From Flavobacterium sp. NRK F7 (GTDB lineage Bacteria; Bacteroidota; Bacteroidia; Flavobacteriales; Flavobacteriaceae): DNA of 64,000 bases. Location: NCBI RefSeq assembly GCF_024054195.1, contig NZ_JAMXLB010000001.1:1436950-1500949 (forward strand). The letters are read 5' to 3'. Within the stretch, counting starts at the first letter, position 1. Each line of letters starts with the position of its first letter. The position numbers were made by a program, and so were the translations under genes. A model generated the notes under the pieces. That model did not search any database and was not told the origin of the DNA. It saw only the letters and a program-made list of their open reading frames with translations. Positions 17,216-26,883 of this stretch are shown here, one piece after another.

Positions 17216-18016
17216 TTACCAACTTCCGCCTGCTCCACCACCAGAGAAACCGCCTCCGCCAAAGCCGCCACCGAAGCCACCGCCTCCAAAACCGCCTGAT
17301 GAACCACCACCAAAACTGCCACCGCCACTTCCACGACCAAGACTGCTTAATATAATCATATCCATTAAATCGGAACCTGAAGATCTTCCTGAACCTCCAT
17401 TTCTACCATTGTTTCTACCTCTGGAAATAATAATCATGAGTATGATAAAGAAAATGATAAAAAAAGCTATTGGAAAACCACTGCCACTTTTGCCTTTTCG
17501 AGTCCCTTTATACGTTCCTTTTATGATTTCAAAGATTGCCGTTGTACCTTTATCTAAACCTCGATAGTAACTACCTGCTTTAAATTCAGGAATGATAACA
17601 TTACGAACCAGTTCACCAGTTATTCCAGCAGTTAACTTGTCTTCTAATCCATATCCAGGCGAAATCCATATTTCTCGATCATTTTTAGATAGTAGAATAA
17701 TAACTCCATTGTCTTCTTTGGCTTGACCAATTCCCCATTCTTGCGCCCATTTTGGAGCTAAAATACCAATACTTTCTCCTTTTAAATCAGCAATGGTGAC
17801 AATAACAATTTGAGTAGTGGTAGAATCAGAAAAGTGAACTAATTTATTTTCTAATTGTTTTTCTTCCTGCTCGTTTAGTACTTCAGCATAATCATAAACA
17901 GCCGTTTGAAAGGTAGGTTTTTTGGGAATATCAAATTGTGCAAAACCCAAAGCATGAATTAGAAATAAAGCAATGGCTAAGAAGTATTGGATTGATTTAA
18001 ATATAAATTGTATCAT
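17216..18016 (-). CDS. TPM-domain (YgcG-like) exported membrane protein with glycine-rich tail
   Basis: The protein has 266 aa. An N-terminal signal/anchor ends HALGFAQ, and residues ~35-165 form a TPM domain (VYDYAEVLNEQEEKQLENKL, WISPGYGLEDKLTAG). A TM segment follows at ~178-197 (FPIAFFIIFFIILMIIISRG), then a tail of Gly, Ser and Phe (GGGSFGGGSSGGFGGGGF). In many bacteria such proteins are encoded next to LemA, as here. The start overlaps the stop of the upstream TPM gene by one base (TAATG), indicating coupling. A role in the envelope is inferred; the biochemical function is not established. Confidence 0.88.
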   Translation of the reverse strand: MIQFIFKSIQYFLAIALFLIHALGFAQFDIPKKPTFQTAVYDYAEVLNEQEEKQLENKLVHFSDSTTTQIVIVTIADLKGESIGILAPKWAQEWGIGQAKEDNGVIILLSKNDREIWISPGYGLEDKLTAGITGELVRNVIIPEFKAGSYYRGLDKGTTAIFEIIKGTYKGTRKGKSGSGFPIAFFIIFFIILMIIISRGRNNGRNGGSGRSSGSDLMDMIILSSLGRGSGGGSFGGGSSGGFGGGGFGGGFGGGGFSGGGAGGSW

Positions 18017-18453
18017 TATCCTTTTGAAATTTCATTAGGTAATTCGTTAATATCGTCTGATTGATACGGAAAATAGTCTTTCAAACGCTTACCTGCTTCG
18101 ATAATCCCTTTTACTAAACCGTCTTTGTTTTGATTGTTTTTGAAATGTTCAATAACAATATCTTTGGTAGAATTCCAAAAATCTGCTCCTGCAACATTGT
18201 TAATGCCTTCATCGCCTAAGATGGCAAAATGTTTATTGGCTACTCCTACATAAAATAGCACACCATTACGATCTTTAGTGTTTTGCATATTAAGAGCTAA
18301 AAAAACCTCCTGAGCTCTTTCGAGCGGAGGTTTTTCAGTATGCTCTTCAATATGTACTCGGATTTCACCAGATGTATCTTTTTCAGCAGCAACTATGGCT
18401 TGAACAATTTCTTGTTCTTCTTGAGCTGTTAAAAAATCTTCTGTTTTTGACAT
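18016..18453 (-). CDS. TPM-domain protein, small cytoplasmic-side paralogue
   Basis: The protein has 145 aa from the ATG at 18453 (MSKTEDFLTAQEEQEIV). An upstream ATG at 18477 is in frame but would overlap the lemA stop, so the downstream start is preferred. The TPM fold is indicated by TSGEIRVHIEEH, VLFYVGVANKHFAILGDEGIN and the terminal LKDYFPYQSDDINELPNEISKG. There is no signal peptide or TM segment. It is translationally coupled to the second TPM gene (TAATG). Confidence 0.88.
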   Translation of the reverse strand: MSKTEDFLTAQEEQEIVQAIVAAEKDTSGEIRVHIEEHTEKPPLERAQEVFLALNMQNTKDRNGVLFYVGVANKHFAILGDEGINNVAGADFWNSTKDIVIEHFKNNQNKDGLVKGIIEAGKRLKDYFPYQSDDINELPNEISKG

Positions 18454-18460
18454 CTTATTT

Positions 18461-19054
18461 TTATTTACTAAAATCAAATTCTACATCTACTGGCTTTTCA
18501 GCACCTGCAACAGCATCGAAATACGCTTTTTCTTTATAATCAGACAAAACGATACTTCTTGGCATTTTTAATACATAGTTGTTGTATTCTTCTACCGCCT
18601 CATTAAAACGAGTGCGAGCTGTTAGAATTTGGTTTTCTGTACTCGCTAATTCGTCTTGTAGTTTTAAGAAATTTTGATTCGCTTTTAAATCAGGATAACT
18701 TTCAACGGTTACTAATAAACGAGATAATGCTGAACTTACGCCGCTTTGCGCATCGTTAAAGGCTTTTAATTGCTCTGGAGTAATATTTGATGGGTCAATT
18801 GTGGTAGCAGTAGCTTTAGCTCTAGCATTCACCACAGCTTCTAAAGTTGATTTCTCAAAATCAGCTGCACCTTTAACAGTTTTTACTAAGTTGCCAATTA
18901 AATCATTTCTTCTTTGGTAGGAAGTTTCTACATTTCCCCAAGATTTTTTTACTTGTTCATTTACAGTAACGGCACCATTTTTAACACCGATGTACCAAAA
19001 TATTCCAATTATAAGTAAACCTCCAATAAGTAACCACGGTAAGAATTTTTTCAT
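18461..19054 (-). CDS. lemA: LemA family membrane protein
   Basis: The protein has 197 aa with one N-terminal TM segment (FLPWLLIGGLLIIGIFWYIG). A long helical domain follows with the LemA signature VKKSWGNVETSYQRRNDLIGNLVKTVKG and SRLLVTVESYPDLKANQNF. LemA proteins are widely found next to TPM proteins, as here. Function is unresolved; it may organise envelope proteins. It lies between merR and the two TPM genes with 12- and 7-bp gaps. Confidence 0.92.
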   Translation of the reverse strand: MKKFLPWLLIGGLLIIGIFWYIGVKNGAVTVNEQVKKSWGNVETSYQRRNDLIGNLVKTVKGAADFEKSTLEAVVNARAKATATTIDPSNITPEQLKAFNDAQSGVSSALSRLLVTVESYPDLKANQNFLKLQDELASTENQILTARTRFNEAVEEYNNYVLKMPRSIVLSDYKEKAYFDAVAGAEKPVDVEFDFSK

Positions 19055-19065
19055 AATTTTCTGTT

Positions 19066-19398
19066 TTAAAGTTGATTTTTAATTTGTAATAATTGTGTTT
19101 TTACGTGTTCTAATTTTCTAATAATTTCAAAAGTGTCTAAGGTTTTCTTTTGGTTTTCTTTCAAATGAATTTTAGCTCCTTCTAATGTAAAGCCGCGTTC
19201 TTTTACCAGATGAAAAATTAATTGTAAGTTTTTAACATCTTCAGGTGTAAATTTTCGATTGCCTTTTGCGTTTTTCTTAGGTTTTAAAATATCAAATTCT
19301 TTTTCCCAAAATCGAATCAATGAGGTGTTTACATCAAAAGCTTTGGCAATTTCTCCAATACTATAATACAATTTGTTTTCTGGTAAATCGATATGCAT
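19066..19398 (-). CDS. MerR-family transcriptional regulator, minimal form
   Basis: The protein has 110 aa. The N-terminal winged helix is clear (YYSIGEIAKAFDVNTSLIRFWEKEF, then RKFTPEDVKNLQLIFHLVKERGFTLEGAKIHL). A short helix (EIIRKLEHVKTQLLQIKNQL), probably for dimerisation, follows. No metal-binding cysteines or ligand domain is present, so it does not sense metals in the classical way. It lies 5 bp after the M23 peptidase gene and 11 bp before lemA, so it may control its own operon. Confidence 0.9.
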   Translation of the reverse strand: MHIDLPENKLYYSIGEIAKAFDVNTSLIRFWEKEFDILKPKKNAKGNRKFTPEDVKNLQLIFHLVKERGFTLEGAKIHLKENQKKTLDTFEIIRKLEHVKTQLLQIKNQL

Positions 19399-19403
19399 GT
19401 ATA

Positions 19404-20381
19404 TTAGTCTAAAGATTGATTTTCTTGGGTTGCTAAATTGGAAATCGCAATATATTCTTCTGCGGAAATACTTCCGTAATAAAAATTAATAGGATTCACT
19501 TTTTCTCCATTTTTGATAACTTCATAATGCAAATGGGGTGCTTCACTTCGTCCCGTACTTCCTACATAACCAATGATATCTCCTCGTTTTACTTTTTGAC
19601 CTGGTTTACAATTATATTTACTCAAGTGAGCATATAAAGTAACATAACCATAACCATGATTAATTTCAATATGATTCCCATAACCCGAAAGCGAATTATC
19701 GGCCTTTAAGACCACACCATCACCTGTTGCATAAATAGCAGTTCCTGTTGGTGAAGTAAAATCCATTCCATAATGAAATTTTCTAACTTTAGTAAAAGGG
19801 TCACTTCGATACCCAAAACCAGAAGCCATACGTTTTAAATCTTCGTTTTTTACAGGTTGTATTGCTGGAATAGCGGCTAATAATTTTTCTTTTTGTTTGG
19901 CCAAAACGATAATTTCATCCAAAGATTTGGATTGAATGACTAATTCTTTGGTTAATTGATCGACTCTTTTGGTGGTGTTCACTACTAACTCCGAATTATC
20001 ATAGCCTTTTAAATCTTTATATCGATTCACGCCACCAAAACCAGCTTTTCTTTCTTCGTCTTTAATAGGTGATGTGTTGAAATAAATACGATAAATATTA
20101 TTGTCACGGTCTTCAATGGCATTTAAAACTTCATCCATCAAATCCATTTTTTTGTTTAAAAGCTTGTAATTTAATTTCATGGTTTCAAGCTCACTGGTTA
20201 ATAATTTGTCTTTTGGAGTTTCAAAATAAGGTGTGTTAATCAATAAAATTAAACACAAAAAACCAAATAGAGCAGCAGCTAATAAAAACAGAAAAGCATA
20301 AGCAAATTTTTTACGACGTTGCGGTTTTATTCTTTTATAGGCTAAATTTTCAGAATCGTAATAATATTTTACTTTAGACAT
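19404..20381 (-). CDS. M23-family metallopeptidase (LytM/NlpD-like), membrane-anchored
   Basis: The protein has 325 aa. A single TM helix lies near 28-50 (FAYAFLFLLAAALFGFLCLILLI) after a basic N-terminus, followed by a coiled-coil stretch (~58-170) and a C-terminal M23 domain. Zinc-site motifs HYGMDFTSPTGT and HLHYEV are intact, and GYGNHIEINHGYGYVTLYAHLSKY is typical. It should cleave peptidoglycan cross-links in the periplasm, or activate amidases if only regulatory. It is first in the operon with merR, lemA and the TPM genes. Confidence 0.93.
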   Translation of the reverse strand: MSKVKYYYDSENLAYKRIKPQRRKKFAYAFLFLLAAALFGFLCLILLINTPYFETPKDKLLTSELETMKLNYKLLNKKMDLMDEVLNAIEDRDNNIYRIYFNTSPIKDEERKAGFGGVNRYKDLKGYDNSELVVNTTKRVDQLTKELVIQSKSLDEIIVLAKQKEKLLAAIPAIQPVKNEDLKRMASGFGYRSDPFTKVRKFHYGMDFTSPTGTAIYATGDGVVLKADNSLSGYGNHIEINHGYGYVTLYAHLSKYNCKPGQKVKRGDIIGYVGSTGRSEAPHLHYEVIKNGEKVNPINFYYGSISAEEYIAISNLATQENQSLD

Positions 20382-20394
20382 GTTTTAAAATTAC

Positions 20395-20446
20395 TATTTT
20401 TGCACCAAATTAAAAGGTGTATACGTTAGTTATACGAACAAAATTA
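20395..20446. promoter_or_regulatory. Divergent -7 boxes between the M23 operon and alaS
   Basis: TATTTTTG at 20395-20402 reads rightward toward alaS. TAATTTTG on the minus strand (20446-20439) reads toward the M23 gene, 58 bp from its start. Both fit TAnnTTTG but lack well-spaced TTG elements, so they are tentative. Confidence 0.35.
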
Positions 20447-20580
20447 AAAAATGTTTCATTCTAATTGTTTTTTTATAACGAAACTTTGTGATTTTTTGTA
20501 TGGCTAAAATGCATCTATTTGATTCTTAATGGTAAAAGAGGAACCGAAAAGGAACCAAAAAAATATTTAAAATTATTTAA

Positions 20581-23217
20581 ATGAAATCACAAGACATTCG
20601 CAAAGCGTATTTACAATTCTTTGAAAGTAAAGATCACTTAATTGTGCCTTCTGCACCTATTGTGCTAAAAGATGATCCTACCTTAATGTTTAATAATTCT
20701 GGTATGGCCCAATTCAAAGAATATTTTTTAGGGAACGGAACTCCTAAAAGTAAACGTATAGCCGATACACAAAAGTGTCTGCGTGTTTCAGGTAAACATA
20801 ATGATTTAGAAGATGTAGGTTTTGACACCTATCATCATACCATGTTTGAAATGCTAGGGAACTGGTCATTTGGAGATTATTTTAAAAAGGAAGCGTTGCC
20901 ATGGGCTTGGGAATTTTTAACAGAAGTATTAAAATTAGACAAAGATCGTTTGTATGTATCTGTTTTTGAAGGAAACGAAGCTGAAAATGTACCTTTCGAT
21001 CAAGAAGCATTCGATATTTGGAAACAATTTGTTTCGGAAGACCGAATTATTTTAGGTAATAAAAAAGATAATTTTTGGGAAATGGGTGACCAAGGTCCGT
21101 GCGGTCCTTGTTCTGAGATACATATCGATTTGCGTTCGGATGAAGAAAGAGCAAAAGTAGCAGGTCGTGATTTAGTAAATGCAGATCATCCTCAAGTGGT
21201 GGAAATTTGGAACAATGTCTTTATGGAATTCAATCGTAAAGCAGATGGTTCCTTAGAAAAATTACCTGCACAACATGTGGATACAGGAATGGGCTTTGAA
21301 CGTTTGTGTATGGCGATGCAAGGCGTAACTTCCAATTATGATACCGATGTATTTACACCACTTATTCATAAAGTGGAAGCCATTACAGGGTTAAAATATA
21401 CTTCTAATGAAGTTAAAAATATAACTGAGGAACAAAATAAAATCAATATTGCGATTCGTGTTATTGTTGACCATGTGAGAGCAGTTGCTTTTGCAATTGC
21501 AGACGGACAATTGCCTTCAAACAATGGTGCAGGTTATGTGATTCGTAGAATTTTGCGTCGTGCGATTCGTTATGGGTTTACTTTTTTAGATACCAAAGAA
21601 CCGTTCATTTATCAATTGGTGGAAGTTTTGGCGAACCAAATGGGCGAATTTTTTCCAGAAATAAAAAAACAACAAGTTTTAGTTACGAACGTGATTCGTG
21701 AAGAAGAAGCTTCTTTCTTAAGAACTTTAGAGCAAGGATTACAATTGTTAGAAGTGGTTGTAGCTGATACAAAAGGAAATGAAGTTTCAGGAGTAAAAGC
21801 ATTTGAGTTATATGATACTTTTGGATTTCCGAAAGATTTAACAGCTCTTATTTTGAAAGAAAAAGGGATGACGTATAATGAAGAGGAGTTCGAAATAGAA
21901 TTGAAAAAACAAAAAGACCGTTCTCGAGCGGCTTCAGAAGTATCTACCGATGATTGGAAAATTTTGGTAGCAGGAAATACGGAATCTTTTGTTGGCTATG
22001 ATCAAACGGAAAATAAGGTAAAAATAACGCGTATTCGTAAAGTAGATTCTAAAAAAGACGGTGTTTTGTACCAAATTGTATTAGATGCAACGCCATTTTA
22101 CCCAGAAGGAGGAGGACAAGTTGGAGATAGAGGTGTTTTAGTTTCTGCTAATGAGACAATTGAAATTATCGATACCAAAAAAGAGAATAACTTAATTTTG
22201 CACATTGCGAAACAGTTACCTGAAAACGTAAATGCTGCTTTTGTTGCTAAAGTAAATACCGATTTAAGAACGGCTTCTTCAAAAAACCACTCAGCTACAC
22301 ATTTGATGCATTTGGCTTTGCGAACGATTTTAGGAACGCATGTAGAGCAAAAAGGGTCCTTGGTAAACCCAAATTATTTACGTTTTGACTTTTCTCATTT
22401 TTCGAAAGTAACTGAGGAAGAATTGAAACAAGTAGAAGCTTTTGTAAACCAAAGAATTCAAGAACACATCCCTTTAATAGAAAGAAGAAGTATTCCAATC
22501 CAACAAGCGTTAGATGAAGGAGCAATGGCTTTGTTTGGTGAGAAATATGGAGACAATGTGCGTGCCATTAAATTTGGAGATTCAATGGAGTTATGTGGAG
22601 GAATTCACGTGTCGAATACAGCGGATATTTGGTATTTTAAAATTATATCTGAAGGAGCAGTAGCAGCTGGAATTCGAAGAATTGAAGCCATTACGGGTGA
22701 TGCTGTAAAAGATTTCTTTGCTTCTCAAGAAAATACGTTAGCTGAAATTAAAGAAAGCTTGAAAAACCCACAAGACGTTTTAAAAGCGGTTAGTTCTTTG
22801 CAAGAGGATAATGCTAAATTGAAAAAACAAGTAGAGCAATTAGTAAAAGATAAGGCGAAACGGTTAAAAGGGGAATTAGAAGCTCAAATAAAAGAAGTAA
22901 ATGGTGTTCAGTTTTTAGCGACTCAAGTAGATTTAGATGCCAATGGAGCAAAAGATTTAGCATATGAACTGGGAAATAACAAAACCAACTTATTTTTAGT
23001 TATAGCAACCGCTTCAGAAGACAAGCCGATGTTAACCTGTTATATTTCTAAAGAATTAGTAGCTGATAAAGGTTTGAATGCAGGTCAGGTAGTTCGCGAA
23101 TTAGGAAAATACATCCAAGGTGGTGGTGGTGGACAACCTTTTTTCGCCACGGCTGGTGGAAAAAATGTGAATGGAATTCAAGAAGCTTTAGATAAAGCAG
23201 TCGATTTTATTAAATAA
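20581..23217 (+). CDS. alaS: Alanyl-tRNA synthetase
   Basis: AlaRS charges tRNA-Ala and edits mischarged Ser/Gly. The 878-aa length is full. The class II catalytic core is at the N-terminus ([44 protein letters not shown]). The editing domain has the [11 protein letters not shown] and [12 protein letters not shown] zinc motifs, and the C-terminal C-Ala domain ends [16 protein letters not shown]. It is monocistronic or co-transcribed only with the small lipoprotein 20 bp downstream. Confidence 0.98.
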   Translation: MKSQDIRKAYLQFFESKDHLIVPSAPIVLKDDPTLMFNNSGMAQFKEYFLGNGTPKSKRIADTQKCLRVSGKHNDLEDVGFDTYHHTMFEMLGNWSFGDYFKKEALPWAWEFLTEVLKLDKDRLYVSVFEGNEAENVPFDQEAFDIWKQFVSEDRIILGNKKDNFWEMGDQGPCGPCSEIHIDLRSDEERAKVAGRDLVNADHPQVVEIWNNVFMEFNRKADGSLEKLPAQHVDTGMGFERLCMAMQGVTSNYDTDVFTPLIHKVEAITGLKYTSNEVKNITEEQNKINIAIRVIVDHVRAVAFAIADGQLPSNNGAGYVIRRILRRAIRYGFTFLDTKEPFIYQLVEVLANQMGEFFPEIKKQQVLVTNVIREEEASFLRTLEQGLQLLEVVVADTKGNEVSGVKAFELYDTFGFPKDLTALILKEKGMTYNEEEFEIELKKQKDRSRAASEVSTDDWKILVAGNTESFVGYDQTENKVKITRIRKVDSKKDGVLYQIVLDATPFYPEGGGQVGDRGVLVSANETIEIIDTKKENNLILHIAKQLPENVNAAFVAKVNTDLRTASSKNHSATHLMHLALRTILGTHVEQKGSLVNPNYLRFDFSHFSKVTEEELKQVEAFVNQRIQEHIPLIERRSIPIQQALDEGAMALFGEKYGDNVRAIKFGDSMELCGGIHVSNTADIWYFKIISEGAVAAGIRRIEAITGDAVKDFFASQENTLAEIKESLKNPQDVLKAVSSLQEDNAKLKKQVEQLVKDKAKRLKGELEAQIKEVNGVQFLATQVDLDANGAKDLAYELGNNKTNLFLVIATASEDKPMLTCYISKELVADKGLNAGQVVRELGKYIQGGGGGQPFFATAGGKNVNGIQEALDKAVDFIK

Positions 23218-23236
23218 TTTATTAAATTCAAACACC

Positions 23237-23974
23237 ATGAAAAGAAAGTTTTTACTACTACTATTGTCTAGCCTTTTTATATTAAGTTGTAATTCAGATG
23301 ATGGATCAAATTCTAATGCTGTATTGGTAAAAAGAACAGAAGCAAATGGCACCACTTTTCAATATAAATATACTGGAAATAAACTTTCAAAAATTATAGT
23401 GGATGACATTGAAGAAGTTTTTACATATTCAGGAGATTTGATTGTAAATATAAAAAAATACTATACTGGGACTAATTTAGTAATTTCTGAAAGTCAATAT
23501 ACATATGATTCCAATCATAAAATGATTCAGGAGATTTTATTGTATTATCAAGATAATCTAGGGTCTAAAATGGTTTATACACATAATGTAAATGGTTCTG
23601 TTTCTTTTCAAACCTATAATGGGTCACTTACAAGTCAAACTAATTTAACTCAAAGTGGTTTTACTTATTTGAACAATGAAGGAAATGTTTCTAAAGTTGA
23701 AATTTTTAATGGTGCCAATTTATACTCAACAACAGAATATGTGTATGATGATAAAAATGGTATTCTTAAAAATGTTACAGGGTATGATAAGCTCATTTCT
23801 AATTTTCATGGGAATAAAAATAATGTTATTTCTAGACGTGTGTATGATGGAAATAATAATTTAGTAAATGGGTTTGATAATGTGTTTACCTATAATTCAA
23901 ATGATTTTCCTTCATCAGTAATTACAACTACAACAGGAAGTACTTCACCTACAATAGTTAACTATTTTTATTAA
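23237..23974 (+). CDS. Lipoprotein with YD/RHS-like beta-repeats
   Basis: The protein has 245 aa with a lipobox signal (LFILSCNSDDGSN), so a lipidated cysteine near 19. The mature part holds repeated short beta motifs of the YD type (FQYKYTGNKLSKI, VFTYSGDLIVNI, YTYDSNHKMIQE, YVYDDKNGILKNV, VFTYNSNDFPSSV). They resemble RHS/YD repeats but are few and short. There is no toxin domain or core-fragment motif. It starts 20 bp after alaS and is closed by the terminator at 23988-24023. It is probably an outer-membrane lipoprotein of unknown function. Confidence 0.78.
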   Translation: MKRKFLLLLLSSLFILSCNSDDGSNSNAVLVKRTEANGTTFQYKYTGNKLSKIIVDDIEEVFTYSGDLIVNIKKYYTGTNLVISESQYTYDSNHKMIQEILLYYQDNLGSKMVYTHNVNGSVSFQTYNGSLTSQTNLTQSGFTYLNNEGNVSKVEIFNGANLYSTTEYVYDDKNGILKNVTGYDKLISNFHGNKNNVISRRVYDGNNNLVNGFDNVFTYNSNDFPSSVITTTTGSTSPTIVNYFY

Positions 23975-23987
23975 AATATATTCAAAT

Positions 23988-24023
23988 AAAAAAGACCTCT
24001 TAGTTTCCTAAGAGGTCTTTTTT
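23988..24023. terminator. Bidirectional terminator between the lipoprotein and MarC genes
   Basis: A 16-bp perfect stem (core GACCTCTTAG / CTAAGAGGTC) has loop TTTC and A/T tracts on both sides. It separates the rightward lipoprotein gene from the leftward MarC gene. Confidence 0.9.
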
Positions 24024-24041
24024 ATTGATTTATAAGGTTTA

Positions 24042-24662
24042 TTACAAATTAAAAAAGGCTTTTAAGCCACTTAATATATTTTGTACCGCATAAGAAGCAA
24101 GAATCAAGCCCATAATTTTACTAATAACAGTAATTCCATATTCGCCTATCTTTTTTTGAACCACATTGGCAGTTAGTAGAAGAAACATCGTAAGAACTAT
24201 AACTACTAAAACGAGAAAAGTAGTTATGGCTTGTTGTTGAATGCTATACATATGATTGTCGGTCATTAAAACCACAGCCATAATCGCACCAGGTGAAGCA
24301 ATAGAAGGAATCGCAACTGGAAAAATTGTAACGTGTTTGAAATCTTTAATCAAATGTTTTTCGGATTCGGGTTTACCATTTCCAAAAATCATGGTTAAAG
24401 CAAAAAGGAAAAGAATAACACCTCCTGAAATTTGAAAAGCATCTAATGTGATTTCCATGACTTCCAGTATGATTTGTCCAATCACAATGAAAAAGAGAAG
24501 AATACAAAAAGCAATAAATGATGCTCTTTTGGCTACTTTTTGCTTTTCTCTTTTATTAAAGTTTTTGGTCGCTTCTAAATAAACAGGAATGGAACCCAAT
24601 GGATCAATTACTGCAATTAAAAATAATAGTGTTGTAATAATTTCTTTCATGTATATTTCCAT
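24042..24662 (-). CDS. MarC-family integral membrane protein
   Basis: The protein has 206 aa with six hydrophobic segments. MarC signatures are visible: FLIAVIDPLGSIPVYLEAT near the N-terminus and FPVAIPSIASPGAIMAVVLMTDN in the middle. Earlier links of this family to multiple antibiotic resistance are not well supported, so only the family is named. The start may be the inner ATG at 24650 (MKEIITTLLF). It lies downstream of the RidA-like gene on the same strand (56-bp gap), probably one transcript. Confidence 0.9.
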   Translation of the reverse strand: MEIYMKEIITTLLFLIAVIDPLGSIPVYLEATKNFNKREKQKVAKRASFIAFCILLFFIVIGQIILEVMEITLDAFQISGGVILFLFALTMIFGNGKPESEKHLIKDFKHVTIFPVAIPSIASPGAIMAVVLMTDNHMYSIQQQAITTFLVLVVIVLTMFLLLTANVVQKKIGEYGITVISKIMGLILASYAVQNILSGLKAFFNL

Positions 24663-24718
24663 TGCTATTTTATAAATGTAATTATTCGTTTTAAAATATA
24701 CAACTCATTATCTTTTTG

Positions 24719-25111
24719 TTAACTGTTTTCATGATTTGCAAGCACTGCAATGGCTTCAATTTCAATGAGCCATTCTTTTTTTCCTAAAGTTTGAACACCT
24801 ACTAAAGTACTTGCAGGGTAGTTATCATATCCCAAAAATTCTTTTCGTACTTGTCTAAAAATTGGTAAATCTATTTCGGGATTTAAGTTTACAATGTAAG
24901 TATTCATTTTAACTACATCTTTGAATGTAGCTTTACACGTTTTTAATTCGTTTTCTAAATTCTTAAATGTTGCTCTAGTTTGCATTTCTAAATCAATTCC
25001 TTCTCCAATTTGTCCTGAAATATACAATGTTTTAATACTTCCTGTAGTCACAGCGACAGTTTGAGAAAACCCTTCATTCGGACTACAATATTCTTTTGAT
25101 ATACGGCTCAT
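24719..25111 (-). CDS. RidA (YjgF/UK114) family protein
   Basis: The protein has 130 aa. The family pattern is visible: FSQTVAVTTGSIKTLYISGQIGEG, TRATFKNLENELKTCKATFKDVVKMNTYIVN, then YPASTLVGVQTLGKKEWLIEIEAIAVL. RidA proteins deaminate reactive enamine/imine intermediates such as 2-aminoacrylate from PLP enzymes including threonine dehydratase, and ilvA lies about 8 kb away. The classic catalytic Arg is not at its usual NPASR context (here YPASTLVG), so this may be a RidA subfamily with a different role. Confidence 0.88.
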   Translation of the reverse strand: MSRISKEYCSPNEGFSQTVAVTTGSIKTLYISGQIGEGIDLEMQTRATFKNLENELKTCKATFKDVVKMNTYIVNLNPEIDLPIFRQVRKEFLGYDNYPASTLVGVQTLGKKEWLIEIEAIAVLANHENS

Positions 25112-25134
25112 ATTTAATTTAAAAGTTTAACTGT

Positions 25135-25142
25135 CAAAGTTA
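25135..25142 (-). promoter_or_regulatory. -7 box (TAACTTTG) of the RidA-MarC transcript
   Basis: On the minus strand TAACTTTG fits TAnnTTTG and lies 23 bp before the RidA start. It is back-to-back with the box for the GSCFA gene. Confidence 0.5.
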
Positions 25143-25177
25143 ATAATGAAAAATTAGTTTTTTAGTTTAAACTAAAT

Positions 25178-25185
25178 TAAATTTG
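25178..25185 (+). promoter_or_regulatory. -7 box (TAAATTTG) of the GSCFA gene; decides its start
   Basis: TAAATTTG lies 18 bp before the ATG at 25204. The possible TTG start at 25183 falls inside this box, so it would precede the transcription start; 25204 is therefore chosen. Confidence 0.5.
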
Positions 25186-25203
25186 AATTCATTTGTACAA
25201 AAT

Positions 25204-26148
25204 ATGCAATTCACTACCAAAATACCCATTGAAAAATTTAGTAAGCCTATAAGTTATGACAGTAACATATTGTCATTAGGTTCTTGTTTTGCAGATAATA
25301 TGGATGAAAAATTCCATTATTATAAATTTTCCACTGTAACCAATCCTTTTGGTATTATTTTTAATCCCGTTTCTCTTGAACGAATTGTACATCGGATTGT
25401 GAATCAAGTTGCTTTTACAGAAAACGATATTTTTTTTCACAACGAAGCGTGGCATTGTTTTGAAGTGCATTCGGAACTTTCGCATCCTAATAAAGACGAA
25501 TTTTTAAAGCAATTGAATTCGATTCTTAATGATGTTCATTCGCAGATACGTTCGTTAACACATTGTATCATTACTTTAGGAACGGCTTGGGTGTATCAAA
25601 ATAAGGCTTCTGAAAGAGTGGTGGCCAATTGCCATAAAGTACCGCAAAATCAATTTACAAAAGAATTATTGTCGGTAGCAACCATTCAAAAGAGTGTAGA
25701 GAATATAGTCACTTTGGTTCAACAAATTAATAAAGAGGTCCAATTTATATGTACCGTTTCACCCGTACGACATGCTAAGGATGGTTTTGTAGAAAATAAT
25801 GTAAGTAAAGCGCATCTACTCAGTGCTGTTTATACGAGTAAAACTTTGCTAAACATAGCTTATTTTCCTTCTTACGAAATTGTATTAGATGAACTAAGAG
25901 ATTATCGTTTTTATGCGGAAGATATGTTGCATCCTAATGCCATTGCCATTCAATATATTTGGCAACGATTTAAAGAAACCGTAATAGATGCAACTGTTTA
26001 TGAAATTATGGATGAGGTAGCAACTATCCAAAAAGCGCTTGCACACAAACCTTTTAATCCATTGAGTGCAAATCATGTGAATTTTGTAAATACTACCCAG
26101 CAAAAAATTAGTAATTTGCAGAAGAAATTACCTTCTGTACAATTTTAA
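25204..26148 (+). CDS. GSCFA-domain protein
   Basis: The protein has 314 aa from the ATG at 25204 (MQFTTKIPIEKF). The defining motif LSLGSCFADNM is near residues 22-32, followed by TNPFGIIFNP, ITLGTAWVY, CHKVPQ, VSPVRHAKDG and DMLHPNAIAIQYIW. The layout suggests an SGNH/GDSL-like esterase fold with Ser in GSCFA and a late Asp-His (DMLHP); the enzymatic role is inference. It is cytoplasmic by lack of a signal. It is followed after 10 bp by the DUF4230 gene, so probably bicistronic. Confidence 0.92.
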   Translation: MQFTTKIPIEKFSKPISYDSNILSLGSCFADNMDEKFHYYKFSTVTNPFGIIFNPVSLERIVHRIVNQVAFTENDIFFHNEAWHCFEVHSELSHPNKDEFLKQLNSILNDVHSQIRSLTHCIITLGTAWVYQNKASERVVANCHKVPQNQFTKELLSVATIQKSVENIVTLVQQINKEVQFICTVSPVRHAKDGFVENNVSKAHLLSAVYTSKTLLNIAYFPSYEIVLDELRDYRFYAEDMLHPNAIAIQYIWQRFKETVIDATVYEIMDEVATIQKALAHKPFNPLSANHVNFVNTTQQKISNLQKKLPSVQF

Positions 26149-26158
26149 AAATCAAACT

Positions 26159-26788
26159 ATGGGATTTTTTACAACTCTTTCAGAGATAAGAAAATGGTTA
26201 GTCCTTATTTTATTGGGATTGGTGCTTTTCTTTGGTTACAAATATTTTACGACACCTTCCCGAGAAACCACTTTAGAGAATGATACCAATCTCATTCAAC
26301 AACAAATTAAAAATGTTGGAAAGTTAGTAGTTACAGAAGGCCATTTTGCAGAAGTACTAACTTACAAAGACAGAAAAAAAACCTATATTCCTGGAATAAC
26401 TTTTGATAAAAAAGCTTTAGTAGTTATTAATGCAGATGTAACGGTGGGTTTCGATTTGAGTAAAGTGACTTATGATATCGATGCTGAACGTAAAATTGTA
26501 ACCATTACTCATATTCCCAAAGAAGAAATCAAAATTTCCCCCGATATCAAATACTACAATACAGAATCTTCTACCTTTAATGCTTTTACAGGAGACGATT
26601 ACAATAAGATTGCGAAAAGTGCCAAAGAAAGTTTAGCTAAAAAAATTGAAAATTCCACGCTAAAGAGCAACGCTCAAAACAGATTGCTTTCTGAACTTAC
26701 CAAAATGTTAGTGGTAACCAATTCTATGGGTTGGACCTTACAATACAAAGGAAATGTAATTCAAAAAGAAACCGATTTAAAGTTATAA
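26159..26788 (+). CDS. DUF4230-family membrane-anchored protein
   Basis: The protein has 209 aa. One N-terminal TM segment (WLVLILLGLVLFFGYKYF) anchors a soluble domain outside the cytoplasm. Recognisable stretches are VGKLVVTEGHFAEVLTYKD, KALVVINADVTVGFDLSKV and ITHIPKEEIKISPDIKYYNTESS. The family has no established function. It is second in the GSCFA transcript and ends before the bidirectional hairpin at 26831-26863. Confidence 0.85.
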   Translation: MGFFTTLSEIRKWLVLILLGLVLFFGYKYFTTPSRETTLENDTNLIQQQIKNVGKLVVTEGHFAEVLTYKDRKKTYIPGITFDKKALVVINADVTVGFDLSKVTYDIDAERKIVTITHIPKEEIKISPDIKYYNTESSTFNAFTGDDYNKIAKSAKESLAKKIENSTLKSNAQNRLLSELTKMLVVTNSMGWTLQYKGNVIQKETDLKL

Positions 26789-26830
26789 GTTGTTTTAGAA
26801 TACTATTAGTAGTTTCTTTCTCAAACAAAA

Positions 26831-26863
26831 AAATGTACCCAAAAATTACTTCTAGGTACATTT
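26831..26863. terminator. Bidirectional hairpin between convergent DUF4230 and rhodanese genes
   Basis: AAATGTACC (26831-26839) pairs with GGTACATTT (26855-26863) around a 15-nt loop, with A-rich and T-rich flanks. It suits both converging transcripts. Confidence 0.65.
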
Positions 26864-26883
26864 GGTTTTATAAAATAGTTGAT

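Noticed and set aside
17175..17567. Plus-strand proline-rich ORF (130 aa)
   Set aside because: It is the mirror image of the Gly/Ser-rich tail and TM region of the TPM gene on the minus strand. Low-complexity shadow.
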